From Gammaproteobacteria bacterium (GTDB lineage Bacteria > Pseudomonadota > Gammaproteobacteria > Steroidobacterales > Steroidobacteraceae): DNA of 64,000 nucleotides. Made by a program: the position numbers and the translations under genes. Shown here one piece after another: positions 16,711-25,924 of the stretch. Position 1 is the first letter of the stretch. Every line of letters starts with the position of its first letter. The notes below the pieces were generated by a model that worked only from the letters and a program-made list of their open reading frames with translations, did not search any database and had not been told where the DNA came from. The stretch covers positions 1-64,000 of the forward strand of contig JABCZO010000017.1 of NCBI GenBank assembly GCA_013289615.1. The letters are read 5' to 3'.

Positions 16711-18849
16711 TCAGGGCGCGGGAATCAGGCCGGCGCCGCGCGCCCAGCGATACTTGGCACCCAGTACGGCGACCGGTATCTCGGTCGAATAGGCGTAGGC
16801 AGGAATGCCGTGCTGGTACAGGTACTCCGCCGCCTCCTCGACTTCGACGTCACCGGCGAGCGAGGCGACCACCGGTTTCTCGATCCCCCTGGCGCGCATC
16901 TCGGCGACTACTTCGACCATCAGGCGCGCAAATACCATCGGTGGGGTGATGATCGTGTGCCAGTAACCGAGGATCAGCGCATGAATGCGTGCATCCTCGA
17001 GGCCCAGTCGCACCGTGTTCTGATAGGTGGTCGGCGGCTCGCCCCCGGTGATATCGACCGGATTGCCGGCCGCGCCGAACGGCGGAATGAACTTTCGGAA
17101 CGCCGCGTCGAGGTCCGGCGGCATCGCCATCAGCGTCAGCGCGTTGTCGACGCAGGCATCGGACAGCAGCACGCCGGATCCGCCCGCGCCGGTGATGATG
17201 ACGACGTTGTTGCCCTTCGGAGTCGGCAGCACCGGAATGCCGCGCGCGAACTCGAGCAGATCGCGCAGCGAGCGCGCCCGAATGACGCCGGACTGGCGGA
17301 ACACGTCCTCGTAGATCTTGTCGTTGCCCGCCAGCGCGCCGGTGTGCGAGCTGGCCGCGCGCGCACCCATGCTGGTGCGTCCGGCTTTGAGCACCACGAC
17401 TGGCTTTTTCTTCGAGACACGCTTGGCGACTTCGGCAAAGGCACGGCCGTCCTTCAGGTCCTCGCAGTGCTGGGCGATGATTTGCGTGTTGTCATCCTGT
17501 TCGAAGAACGTCAGCAGATCGTCCTCGTCGATGTCCGACTTGTTGCCGAGGCCGACTATCGCCGACACCCCCATCTTGGCCGAGCGCGAGAACCCGATGA
17601 TCGCCATACCGATGCCGCCCGACTGCGACGACAGGGCGGCCGAGCCCTTGACGTCATAGGCGGTGCAGAACGTGGCACAAAGATTCTTCGGCGTGTAGTA
17701 GAAGCCATAGATGTTCGGCCCCATCAGGCGGACGTCATATTTGCGGGCGATCGCCACCAGTTCATCCTGACCGGCGACATTACCGGTTTCGGCAAAGCCC
17801 GACGGGATCAGCACCGCGCCGGGGATTTTCTTCTCGCCTACCTCTCTGAGCGCCTGGGCGACGAATTTGGCCGGAATGGCGAATACCGCCACGTCGATCA
17901 CGCCCGGCACATCCTTGACGCTCTTGTAGGCCTTCTTGCCCATGATCGAATCGGCACTGGGATGAATCGGATAGATCGCGCCCTGGTAGCCGCCGCTGAT
18001 CAGATTCTTCATCACCGAATTGCCGATCTTGCCGCTCTCGTTCGACGCTCCGATTACGGCCACCGCATCCGGTTTCATGATCCGGTTCATCTGCCGGATG
18101 ATGTCCTCTTTTTTCGGCCGGTAGCGCGGCGCAGGGGGCGTGAAGTCGAGCACAATGCGCACATCGGCGGCGACGGCGCTATCCCTGGTCGCGAACACCG
18201 GGTTCAGATCGAGTTCCGATATCTCCGGAAAGTCGGCGACCAGTCGCGAGACCTTTTCAATCATGGTCGCGAGCGAATCGCGATCCACAGGATCGGTGCC
18301 GCGCACCCCGCGCAGTATTTCTGCGGCCGCGATGCCATCCAGCATCGACAGCGCGTCTTCCCGGGTGGCAGGTGCCAGACGGAAGGTGACGTCCTTTAGC
18401 ACCTCCACCAGGATGCCGCCCAGACCAAACGCCACCAGTTTTCCAAAGGCAGGGTCGGTCACCGCGCCAATGATGACTTCCTGGCCGCCGCCGAGCATCT
18501 GCTGCACCTGCACGCCGTCGATGCTCGCCTTCGGGTCGTAGCGGCGGGCGTTGGCGACGATGCTGGCGAACGCCTCCGCGGCCTGCTGCGCGTTCTTGAC
18601 GCCGACCACGACGCCGCCGGCCTCGGTCTTGTGCAGGATCTGGGGTGATACGATTTTCATCACCACCGGATAGCCGATGGCGCTGGCAAGCGTTGCTGCC
18701 CCGGCGCCGTCGTTCGCTACGCCTTCCTTCGGCACCGCGATGCCGTAGGCGTCGCATATTCCCTTGGCTTCCGGAGCCGTCAGTGCCTTGCGTCCCGCCG
18801 CCTTTGCCTGATCGAGTACTTTTCGAACCGAAGCTTTATCAGGTTCCAT
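16711..18849 (-). CDS. ADP-forming acyl-CoA synthetase (fused alpha/beta)
   Basis: About 712 residues. An N-terminal ATP-grasp half (1 to about 225; YPVVMKIVSPQILHKTEAGGVVVGV) precedes a CoA-binding domain (AVAVIGASNESGKIGNSVMKNL) and the succinyl-CoA-ligase-like domain carrying the phospho-histidine loop SSHTGALAG. Such NDP-forming synthetases interconvert acid + ATP + CoA with acyl-CoA + ADP + Pi. Substrate is inferred to be a small carboxylate because the gene follows frc. ATG at 18847-18849 has GGGAAT upstream on this strand; an alternative ATG lies seven codons upstream. Confidence 0.9.
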   Translation of the reverse strand: MEPDKASVRKVLDQAKAAGRKALTAPEAKGICDAYGIAVPKEGVANDGAGAATLASAIGYPVVMKIVSPQILHKTEAGGVVVGVKNAQQAAEAFASIVANARRYDPKASIDGVQVQQMLGGGQEVIIGAVTDPAFGKLVAFGLGGILVEVLKDVTFRLAPATREDALSMLDGIAAAEILRGVRGTDPVDRDSLATMIEKVSRLVADFPEISELDLNPVFATRDSAVAADVRIVLDFTPPAPRYRPKKEDIIRQMNRIMKPDAVAVIGASNESGKIGNSVMKNLISGGYQGAIYPIHPSADSIMGKKAYKSVKDVPGVIDVAVFAIPAKFVAQALREVGEKKIPGAVLIPSGFAETGNVAGQDELVAIARKYDVRLMGPNIYGFYYTPKNLCATFCTAYDVKGSAALSSQSGGIGMAIIGFSRSAKMGVSAIVGLGNKSDIDEDDLLTFFEQDDNTQIIAQHCEDLKDGRAFAEVAKRVSKKKPVVVLKAGRTSMGARAASSHTGALAGNDKIYEDVFRQSGVIRARSLRDLLEFARGIPVLPTPKGNNVVIITGAGGSGVLLSDACVDNALTLMAMPPDLDAAFRKFIPPFGAAGNPVDITGGEPPTTYQNTVRLGLEDARIHALILGYWHTIITPPMVFARLMVEVVAEMRARGIEKPVVASLAGDVEVEEAAEYLYQHGIPAYAYSTEIPVAVLGAKYRWARGAGLIPAP

Positions 18850-18922
18850 CTTATTCCCGCGGTAATACATACAACTGGGCCACGCGGGGGTGTTCCCCGC
18901 GGCCATTTGAATTACGCTTCGG

Positions 18923-20170
18923 CTAAATTACGTTTTCAGCCCGCAGGGCTTCGATCTCGGTGGCGCTCAGGCCGAGCTCCGCCAGCACCTCATCGGTGTG
19001 TTCGCCGAGCAGCGGTGAGGACCTGACCTCGGTGGGGCTGTCCGAAAGCTTGATCGGGTTACCGACCGACAGATATTTGCCGCGGGTCGGATGGTCCACC
19101 TCGACGATAGTGCCAGTGGCGCGCAGCGAGGGCTCCGCAGCCAGTTCCTCCATCGACAGGATCGGGCCGCAGGGAATATCGTGCTGATTGAACTCGTCCA
19201 TGGCCTCGAACTTGGTCTTGGTCATGGTCCACTTCTCGACCGCGCCGAAAATCTCCATCAGCCGCGGCAAGCGCGCGCCTGGCGTCGCGTAGTCGGGATC
19301 GGTGATCCACTCCGGCTTGCCGATGACGTTGCAGATCTCCTTCCAAACCGGCGCCTGGGTAATGAAATAAAGATAGGCGTTAGGATCGGTCTCCCATCCC
19401 TTGCACTTGATGATCCAGCCGGGCTGGCCGCCGCCGGAGGCGTTACCGGCGCGCGGCACCGCGGAGCCAAACTTGCCTTTGGGATATTGCGGGTATTCCT
19501 TCATGACCTTGGTGCGGGCCAGGCGCTGCTGGTCGCGCAGCTTGACGCGGCACAGGTTCAAGACCCCGTCCTGCATCGCCGCCTGTACCCGCTGGCCACG
19601 GCCGCTGCTCTTGCGCTGGTAGAGCGCGCAGACGATGCCAAGCGCCAGGTGCAGGCCGGTGCCACTGTCGCCGATCTGCGCACCGGTGACCAGCGGCGGC
19701 CCGTCGTCAAAGCCGGTGGTCGATGCTGCGCCACCGGCGCACTGGGCGACGTTTTCGTAGACCTTGCAGTCCTCGTACGGTCCGGGGCCGAAGCCCTTGA
19801 TCGACGCGACGATCATCTTCGGATTGAGCTGCTGGATGCGCTCCCAGGTAAAGCCCATCCGATCGAGGGCGCCAGGCGCAAAATTCTCAACCAGCACATC
19901 GCAATGCCTGACCAGCTTCTCGAGCACCGCCTTGCCATTCTTGCTTTTGGTGTCGAGCGTGATCGAGCGCTTGTTATGGTTCAACATCGTGAAGTACAGG
20001 CTGTCCACGTCCGGAATATCGCGCAGCTGCTCGCGCGTGATATCGCCGGCGCCCGCGCGCTCCACTTTGATGACATCGGCGCCGAACCAGGCCAGCAGCT
20101 GCGTGCAGGTCGGACCCGACTGCACGTGCGTGAAGTCGAGTATGCGCACGCCATCCAATGCCTTCGCCAT
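18923..20170 (-). CDS. frc: Formyl-CoA:oxalate CoA-transferase
   Basis: 415 residues, strongly similar throughout to Oxalobacter Frc as I remember it: [77 protein letters not shown], the catalytic Asp168 in GDSGTG, and the glycine loop SGGGQPGW over the active site. It is a class III CoA-transferase that moves CoA from formyl-CoA to oxalate. An AGGAGA Shine-Dalgarno sits 6-7 nt upstream of the ATG. It lies 20 bp after the ThDP enzyme gene, the position occupied by the partner of oxc in oxalate-degrading operons. Confidence 0.93.
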   Translation of the reverse strand: MAKALDGVRILDFTHVQSGPTCTQLLAWFGADVIKVERAGAGDITREQLRDIPDVDSLYFTMLNHNKRSITLDTKSKNGKAVLEKLVRHCDVLVENFAPGALDRMGFTWERIQQLNPKMIVASIKGFGPGPYEDCKVYENVAQCAGGAASTTGFDDGPPLVTGAQIGDSGTGLHLALGIVCALYQRKSSGRGQRVQAAMQDGVLNLCRVKLRDQQRLARTKVMKEYPQYPKGKFGSAVPRAGNASGGGQPGWIIKCKGWETDPNAYLYFITQAPVWKEICNVIGKPEWITDPDYATPGARLPRLMEIFGAVEKWTMTKTKFEAMDEFNQHDIPCGPILSMEELAAEPSLRATGTIVEVDHPTRGKYLSVGNPIKLSDSPTEVRSSPLLGEHTDEVLAELGLSATEIEALRAENVI

Positions 20171-20190
20171 CCGAGAGTCTCCTACTGGCC

Positions 20191-21954
20191 TTATTTGTAC
20201 ATCGTCTGGTTCTTGGTGCCGGGCGCATATTCGCGCGGGTCCACCCAGATGTTGATGACCGCCGAGCGACCCAGGCGATGCACCGATTCGCGCGCGCGCT
20301 GCAGGGCAGGGGCAATCTGCGCCGGGTCGCGGACCTCTTCGCCGTAGCCGCCCAGCATTTCGGCGAACTTGCCGAACGGCACGTCGCCCAGCAGGTTGCC
20401 GACATTGCCGCGTTCCTCGCCGTATTTCGCGAGCTGCCCATAGCGGATCTGATTCATCGCCGAGTTGTTGCCGATGACCGCGATGTAGGGCACGCCGAAT
20501 CGATTCGCGGTCTCCATGTCGAAGCTGGTCATGCCGAAGGAACCGTCGCCGTAGTAACAGAGCACTTCCTTGCTCGGATGGGCGAGCCCGGCGGCGATCG
20601 CGAATCCGGTACCAACGCCGAGCGAGCCGAGGGCACCGGGATCCATCCACTGGCCCGGCGCGCGCGGACGCACGGCCTGCGCCGAGATCGTCACCACATC
20701 GCCGCCGTCACCGATATATATGGTGTTGTCGGCGAGGAATTCGTTGAGCTCATAGGCGACGCGGTACGGGTGGATCGGTACCGAGTTGGACTTGAACAGC
20801 GGCATCAGCTTTTCAGTGGCCGCGGCTTCCGCATCGGTGAGCTTCTTCATCCACTGCCGGCGCGCCTGCCGCTTGTCCTGCTTGAGGCGCCCGGAGGCCG
20901 CCTGCAGCACCGCCCCGAGGATTGCCCCGGGATCACCAACCAGCCCGAGATCGATGTCGCGGTTCTTGCCGACGGTGCGGTAGTCCATGTCGATCTGCAC
21001 CAGCTTGAGCTTGGTGCTGATACGCCGGCCGTAGCCCATGCGAAAATCGAATGGCGTGCCGACGATGACGATGACGTCGGCATCCGAGAACGCGCTGCCG
21101 CGGGTTCGATCGAAGTGGTGCGGGTCGCCCGGAGGCAGCAGCCCGCGGCTGCCGCCATTGAAGTAGCCCGGGATGTCCAGCCCGCGCAGCAGGGCGATCG
21201 CTTCCTCGTGGCCGCGTGCCGACCACACCTGCTGGCCGTAGAGGATCGCGGGTCGTTCGGAATTGACCAGGATGTCGGCCAGCTTTTCGATGTCGCGCGG
21301 ATCCCCGATGGATCGGGTCGAGGCGCGGTAGTGCCCCGGCTTTGGAATGATCGCCTTGGTGAGATCGACCTCGCGATCGAGCACATCGCGCGGTATCTCG
21401 AGATACACCGGACCGGTGGCGCCGTTGAACGCCTCGCGTGCCGCCATCGAGATCATGTCGGCCACGCGTTCGGTGCTGGGCACCGAGGCGGCGAACTTGG
21501 TGATCGGTTGCAGCAGCTCGACATGCGGCAGGTCCTGCAGCGAACCCATCCTGTGCTGCGTCAGTGCCCCCTGGCCGCCGATATGCAATACCGGGCTCTC
21601 GGAGCGAAATGCGGTGGCGATTCCTGTCATCGCATTGGTGCAGCCCGGGCCCGCGGTGGTGACGACGCAGCCGAGCTTGCCGGTTTGCCGGGCATAGCCG
21701 TCGGCGGCATGCGCGGCGACCTGTTCGTGGCGCACGTCGATGATACGGATGCCCTCGTCGATGCAGCCGTCGTAGATGTCGATGATGTGGCCGCCGCACA
21801 GCGTGAAGATGGTGTCGACGCCTTCGTTCTTGAGCGCCTTGGCCACCAGGTGCCCGCCGGAGACAACCGCGGCGTCGCGGCTCTTGGGCTGCAAGGTGTT
21901 GTCCGCGGTCGTGGTGGCGGGCGTAGTCGCTGCTGCCGAGGATGCGGGGGTCAT
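20191..21954 (-). CDS. Thiamine-diphosphate enzyme, 2-hydroxyacyl-CoA lyase/acetolactate-synthase-like
   Basis: 587 residues. The activating Glu (about 77) lies in [16 protein letters not shown]; ThDP binding is [19 protein letters not shown]...NNSAMNQ. The segment [15 protein letters not shown] resembles human HACL1 rather than Oxc, which has a Tyr-Glu pair there, and the active-site GGIYKG of Oxc is absent. The slot beside frc predicts a formyl-CoA-producing enzyme, so it may cleave oxalyl-CoA or another 2-hydroxyacyl-CoA. Glyoxylate carboligase is less likely because that enzyme lacks the conserved Glu. Start at ATG 21952-21954 with GGGAGA upstream; a longer frame exists. Confidence 0.85.
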   Translation of the reverse strand: MTPASSAAATTPATTTADNTLQPKSRDAAVVSGGHLVAKALKNEGVDTIFTLCGGHIIDIYDGCIDEGIRIIDVRHEQVAAHAADGYARQTGKLGCVVTTAGPGCTNAMTGIATAFRSESPVLHIGGQGALTQHRMGSLQDLPHVELLQPITKFAASVPSTERVADMISMAAREAFNGATGPVYLEIPRDVLDREVDLTKAIIPKPGHYRASTRSIGDPRDIEKLADILVNSERPAILYGQQVWSARGHEEAIALLRGLDIPGYFNGGSRGLLPPGDPHHFDRTRGSAFSDADVIVIVGTPFDFRMGYGRRISTKLKLVQIDMDYRTVGKNRDIDLGLVGDPGAILGAVLQAASGRLKQDKRQARRQWMKKLTDAEAAATEKLMPLFKSNSVPIHPYRVAYELNEFLADNTIYIGDGGDVVTISAQAVRPRAPGQWMDPGALGSLGVGTGFAIAAGLAHPSKEVLCYYGDGSFGMTSFDMETANRFGVPYIAVIGNNSAMNQIRYGQLAKYGEERGNVGNLLGDVPFGKFAEMLGGYGEEVRDPAQIAPALQRARESVHRLGRSAVINIWVDPREYAPGTKNQTMYK

Positions 21955-22018
21955 GGTGTCTCCCAGGTGGTCGACCGGTTCAAAGGGACGCCGCGCTTGA
22001 GGGCGCGCGGCGCGACTA

Positions 22019-23341
22019 TCAGTTGCCCGACGCGGGCTGCATCGGCGCGCGCCCGCTCGCGTTCGCTTCGTTCTGCACCTCGGCACGCGTGGCGGCAAAA
22101 TGCCTGATGCGCATCGGTTTCAGCACGAACAGGCCGATTGCGGCGGCCAGCAGGTTGAAGCTCATGGCAATCATGAAGACCGTATGCCAGCCCATGGATA
22201 GGGCGAGCGCGGCGGCAAACGGCACCAGCAGAGAGCCCATGCCCTTGGCGGTGTAGAGCATGCCGGCATTGGCGGCGGCAAACTTGGCGCCGAAGGTGTC
22301 GCCCTGAGTCGCCGGGAACAGGCTGTAGATTTCGCCGAATACGCCGAAATACAGGGCGGTGACCAGCACGAACAGCACCGGGTTGCTGCCGACCTGACTG
22401 AGCGTGAACAAGGCACCTGCGCCGATCACAAACGCGATCGCCATCGTGTTCTCACGGCCGATGTGATCCGATACCCAGCCGAAGAACGGACGGCCGACGC
22501 CGTCGAAGATACGATTGAGGAAAATCGCGAAGGTCAGCGCCGGCATCGCCATTCCCAGCAGCGCCACCGGGATCTTATCGATCTTCAGATCCTTGGCGAT
22601 CGGCGCCATCGACGCGGCCATCATCAGGCCGCCCGACGCCACCAGCACGAACATCAGGTACAACACGTAGAACACCGGCGAGCGCAGCACCTGCGTCGGC
22701 GTAAAGCTGCGTGCGGCCTGGTTGGGTCGCGGGGCTGCCGCTACCAGCTGCGGCGGCGCGGCCAGCAGGCCAAAGGCCATCACGATGACGATGAGGCCCT
22801 GCAGGATGCCGAAGAACAGGAACGCATGCTGGTAGCCGTCGGAGGTGATCATGTTGGAGATCGGAATGATTGTGGCCGCGGCGCCGGCGCCAAAGCCGGC
22901 AGCGGTAATCCCGGCCGCAAGACCGCGACGCCCCGGGAACCATTTCAGTGCGTTGCCGACGCAAGTGCCATAGACCGAACCGCAACCGATGCCGCCGATC
23001 GCCGCGGCGACATACAGCAGCGCCAGCGAATCCGCCACCGAATTGATCATCCAGGCGATTGCCACCAGAATGCCACCGCCTATCACGACCGGACGCGGGC
23101 CAAAGCGGTCGACCAGATAGCCTTCCACCGGTACCAGCCAGGTTTCGATCAGCACGAACATCGTGAAGGCGACCTGGATCGCTGGACGTCCCCAGTGAAA
23201 TTTGGCATCGATAGGATTGACGAACAGCGTCCAGCCATATTGCAGATTGGCAACCGACGCCATGCAGATGACGCCGAGGATGAGCTGGACCCAGGGGTTC
23301 GCAAAAATTGAAGTGGATGGTGATTTCGACACGGCAACCAT
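22019..23341 (-). CDS. OxlT-like MFS oxalate/formate antiporter family protein
   Basis: 440 residues, twelve helices. Similar to Oxalobacter OxlT throughout (LQYGWTLFVNPI, YLVDRFGPRPVVIGGG, GCGSVYGT, KWFPGRRGLAAGITAAGFG). The two charges that bind oxalate in OxlT, Arg272 and Lys355, appear conserved as Arg284 in FDGVGRPFFGWVSD and Lys366 in MLYTAKGMGS. It probably imports oxalate or a related dicarboxylate in exchange for formate. It is the first gene of the leftward OxlT-ThDP-Frc-synthetase unit, with a GGAGAAG Shine-Dalgarno before the ATG at 23339-23341. Confidence 0.9.
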   Translation of the reverse strand: MVAVSKSPSTSIFANPWVQLILGVICMASVANLQYGWTLFVNPIDAKFHWGRPAIQVAFTMFVLIETWLVPVEGYLVDRFGPRPVVIGGGILVAIAWMINSVADSLALLYVAAAIGGIGCGSVYGTCVGNALKWFPGRRGLAAGITAAGFGAGAAATIIPISNMITSDGYQHAFLFFGILQGLIVIVMAFGLLAAPPQLVAAAPRPNQAARSFTPTQVLRSPVFYVLYLMFVLVASGGLMMAASMAPIAKDLKIDKIPVALLGMAMPALTFAIFLNRIFDGVGRPFFGWVSDHIGRENTMAIAFVIGAGALFTLSQVGSNPVLFVLVTALYFGVFGEIYSLFPATQGDTFGAKFAAANAGMLYTAKGMGSLLVPFAAALALSMGWHTVFMIAMSFNLLAAAIGLFVLKPMRIRHFAATRAEVQNEANASGRAPMQPASGN

Positions 23342-23558
23342 GGATGCTTCTCCTGTTTTACTTGATTGGCTGGCGCCTGATGGCCGCCGGCCAGGCGGCA
23401 CGAACTTCCGTGATCGGCAGCAGAATCATGCGTTGAGCTCTTTCATGGGTGCCATAGCGCGGCGGGATCACACCAGCTGGTCTGGATCGATCTCCCGAAT
23501 GACTGCGCAACCCCCCCAAAACGTAAATGTAGTCTCACATTATTTTTGATCGGCGCCG

Positions 23559-23592
23559 ACCATATGTGATATATCTCCAGTTTGTCAACTGG
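23559..23592 (-). promoter_or_regulatory. Promoter and operator of the OxlT-Frc operon
   Basis: On the minus strand TTGACA (complement of 23583-23588) is followed by TATGGT at an 18-bp spacing. The -35 lies inside a perfect inverted repeat, CCAGTT-TGTC-AACTGG (23577-23592), and an 8-bp palindrome GATATATC (23568-23575) lies between -35 and -10. This layout suits repression, possibly by the divergent GntR/FCD regulator. Confidence 0.6.
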
Positions 23593-23721
23593 AAGTTGGA
23601 TGCCGATCTTGCTGCCAGCACGGCACTGTTAGACGCGCCAGCGGCAGAAATCTTCCGCGGCGAAGCAAGGTACACGCGCGTCGAAAGCGTGAGACTTATG
23701 ATATGCAGTGCCTGATATATC

Positions 23722-23751
23722 TTGACACCCTACTGCGGCGCATAATAAATT
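23722..23751 (+). promoter_or_regulatory. Probable sigma70 promoter of the GntR gene
   Basis: A perfect TTGACA at 23722-23727 is followed by the A/T-rich stretch TAATAAATT (23743-23751), giving either TAATAA at 15 bp or TAAATT at 18 bp as the -10. The palindrome GATATATC abuts the -35 on its upstream side. Confidence 0.55.
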
Positions 23752-23790
23752 TCCGCCAACCCCCTGCGCGACTATAACTAAGGTATTCAA

Positions 23791-23941
23791 GATGCTGGAG
23801 TTTTCGATTGACGCCGGCGTGGCCAGCGCCATTTCAATCATTCCACCGTCGATACTCAAACGCGCGGCGCGCCGACGCACGCCGCCGATGCGTAGCATCA
23901 GCGGCCCTGTGTTGCTTGCCAGCGGAGCGCGGGTCGGATGA
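23791..23941 (+). CDS. Possible small leader ORF ahead of the GntR regulator
   Basis: 50-codon-long frame starting MLEFSIDAGVASAIS and ending with a TGA that overlaps the GntR ATG (ATGA, 23938-23941). It lies downstream of the predicted promoter, so it would be in the leader of the regulator mRNA. The hydrophobic N-terminal half gives way to a basic tail; no family recognised. It could be a coupling leader peptide or chance. Confidence 0.3.
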
Positions 23942-24657
23942 ACACGGTGGTAATGGTCGGTCAGAACCGAAGCATGGCGGGACCGCTGGCGCTGGCGCCG
24001 CTGAATTCCGTCAGCCTGCGCGATCAGGCGTATGCGCTGCTCAAGGACGCCATCGCCGCTACCGACATCTACGGCGAACGGCGGCCGTTGCGCCTCGACG
24101 AACGGCAACTGACGCAGGCGCTCGGCGTGAGCCGCACGCCGGTGCGCGAAGCGTTGTCGATCCTGGAGCAGGAAGGGTTTGTCCGGACGGTTCCGCGCCG
24201 TGGGATCTTCATCGTCCGCAAGTCCAAGCGCGAAATCATCGAGATGATCCAGATGTGGGCCGCGCTCGAGGGCATGTCGGCGCGCCTGGCGACGCTGCAT
24301 GCGCTGGACTCCGAGATCGGCAAGCTGCGCCACCTGTTCGACGAGTTCGAGAATTCGCCGCCGTCGGCGCACATTAGCGAATATTCGGACGCCAACATCG
24401 CGTTTCACCAGATGATCATCCGCCTGGGCGGTTCGCAGCTGATCGCCGACGCCACCAAGAACCTGTTCATCCACGTGCGGGCGATCCGCAAGCTCACGAT
24501 CTCGCAGGACAACCGCGCGGCGCGCTCGATCGTTGATCATCTGAACATCATCGAGGCGCTGGAACGGCGCGACACCGAACTGGCCGAGCGGCTCACTCGC
24601 CAGCACACGCTCGGTCTGGCGACGCACGTCGAACGCTATTGCGATTTTCTCGACTAG
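23938..24657 (+). CDS. GntR-family regulator, FCD subfamily
   Basis: 239 residues. N-terminal winged helix (about 25-95; LDERQLTQALGVSRTPVREALSILEQEGFVRTVPRRGIFIV) and a C-terminal FCD ligand domain with metal-ligand candidates in DANIAFHQM, DHLNIIEAL and TRQHTLG. FCD regulators of this type sense small organic acids, often of the pathway they control. Divergent from the OxlT-Frc operon, so oxalate, formate or a 2-hydroxyacid is the likely ligand (inference). The ATG at 23938 is coupled to a small upstream frame; a later Met (MAGPLALAP) is an alternative start. Confidence 0.9.
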   Translation: MNTVVMVGQNRSMAGPLALAPLNSVSLRDQAYALLKDAIAATDIYGERRPLRLDERQLTQALGVSRTPVREALSILEQEGFVRTVPRRGIFIVRKSKREIIEMIQMWAALEGMSARLATLHALDSEIGKLRHLFDEFENSPPSAHISEYSDANIAFHQMIIRLGGSQLIADATKNLFIHVRAIRKLTISQDNRAARSIVDHLNIIEALERRDTELAERLTRQHTLGLATHVERYCDFLD

Positions 24658-24680
24658 AAGGTCTGGCGCGACCTTAAGCT

Positions 24681-25673
24681 CTAGCGCGAACGTCGCGCGC
24701 GCGCGTTTCGATGGCGCGCGCGCGGCGACAGCAGTTGCGGCGGCGCGCCCGATAGCTCGAAGTGCACCAGCCGCTCGATCAGCGCCGCACCTTCGCGCAG
24801 CAGATAGTCCTTGAAGGCCACTGCCACCGGCGGCAGGCGCTTGGTGCGGTTGTGCACCAGATACCAATTGAGCATGGCCGGAAAACCCTGCACGTCGAGC
24901 ACCACCAGGTTACCGGCCAGCAGATCGAGGCCGATCGTGTGGGCGGAAAGAAACGCGATGCCCATGCCGGCCACTACCGCCTGCTTGATGGTTTCGGTAC
25001 TTTGAATCTCCATGCCGATGGTCAGCCGGTTGGTCTGGCGCCCGAACACCTCGCACATCGAATTCCAGGTATCCGATCCCTGCTCGCGTTGCACGAAGCG
25101 CTCGCGGTTCAACGCCGCGCGCGGAATCTGCCGTTTTCCGGCCAGAGGATGGCTGGGGGCGGCCACGATCACGTAGGGATGAGGCGCGAACGCCACGGCG
25201 ATCGTGTCCAGGTCGCTCGGCAGCCGCACCATCACGGCAAGGTCGGTCAGGTTCTCGGCCAGCTGACGCAGCAGCCCTTCGCGATTGTGTACGGTGAGAT
25301 TGAACGCCACGCCGGGATGGCTGGCGCCGAACTCGGCCAGCACGCGCGGAAAGAAATAATCCCCGGCGCTGATGACTGCGACATTGAGGCGGCCACCGGT
25401 CACCCCCTTGAGGCGCGCCAGCGTGTCTTCCGCCTCCTTCAACCGCTGCGTGATCCCTTTAGCACACTGCAGCATCTCTTCGCCGGCCGGCGTCAGGTAG
25501 TTCTTGCGACCGACCCGCTCGAACAACGGCAGGCCGGCACAGGAAGTGAATTGCCTGATCTGGGTCGACACCGCGGGTTGCGATAAATGCAGTTCTTCGG
25601 CCGCGCGCGAGAAGTTCATGTGGCGCGCCGCCGCCGCGAACACCCGCAGATGGCGCAGCGTCAGGTTCTTCAT
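24681..25673 (-). CDS. LysR-family transcriptional regulator
   Basis: 330 residues. The N-terminal HTH MKNLTLRHLRVFAAAARHMNFSRAAEELHLSQPAVSTQIRQF is of the CbbR-like branch, followed by a periplasmic-binding-protein-like effector domain. It ends in a short Arg-rich tail (RHRNARARR). It is divergent from the PanE-FAH-Hyi-GlxR-GckA unit starting at 25925 and probably activates it in response to a C2/C3 acid (inference). The start at ATG 25671-25673 fits the family; the frame is open further upstream but reads through the shared promoter region. Confidence 0.92.
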   Translation of the reverse strand: MKNLTLRHLRVFAAAARHMNFSRAAEELHLSQPAVSTQIRQFTSCAGLPLFERVGRKNYLTPAGEEMLQCAKGITQRLKEAEDTLARLKGVTGGRLNVAVISAGDYFFPRVLAEFGASHPGVAFNLTVHNREGLLRQLAENLTDLAVMVRLPSDLDTIAVAFAPHPYVIVAAPSHPLAGKRQIPRAALNRERFVQREQGSDTWNSMCEVFGRQTNRLTIGMEIQSTETIKQAVVAGMGIAFLSAHTIGLDLLAGNLVVLDVQGFPAMLNWYLVHNRTKRLPPVAVAFKDYLLREGAALIERLVHFELSGAPPQLLSPRARHRNARARRSR

Positions 25674-25924
25674 CGGCGACAGCGTACGCGCGCCTGAGGT
25701 ATATTTAAAATCGTATGGTCGCGATAGATAGCTTTGACTTTTCCTGGGGTAGCGCCGGGCGTAGGCTTGCTGCCAGTTGTCCGCCGCGGGCGGCGCACTG
25801 ACGGGCTTGCCGTAGACTATGCTGCTGTAAGGGGGAGCGCCGCTCGGGCGCCGCGCGATTTCGCGCATGAGGTCATCGCCACTGCTACAACAATAGTAAC
25901 GGCCCGCTGGGCAGGTAGAGAAGA

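Larger units (their letters stand above)
23342..23790. other. Divergent regulatory region between the OxlT and GntR units
   Basis: About 450 bp without a recognised gene, AT-rich at 23510-23600 and 23700-23760. It holds the OxlT operon promoter/operator and the GntR promoter. TGATATATCT occurs at both 23567-23576 and 23713-23722, hinting at a shared regulator. A long antisense open frame from 24867 to 23629 crosses it but does not look like a protein. Confidence 0.6.

Noticed and set aside
16711-18849. Earlier start of the acyl-CoA synthetase at 18906
   Set aside because: The extra residues (MAAGNTPAWPSCMYYRG) show no homology and the ATG at 18849 has a better-placed purine-rich site.
20191-21954. 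Calling the ThDP enzyme oxc (oxalyl-CoA decarboxylase)
   Set aside because: Context favours it, but the Oxc active-site Tyr-Glu and GGIYKG elements are not seen, so the name was withheld.
23629-24867. Minus-strand open frame of about 412 codons
   Set aside because: Antisense to the GntR/FCD regulator, which has intact HTH and FCD motifs; the frame also runs through the promoter region and has no family features.
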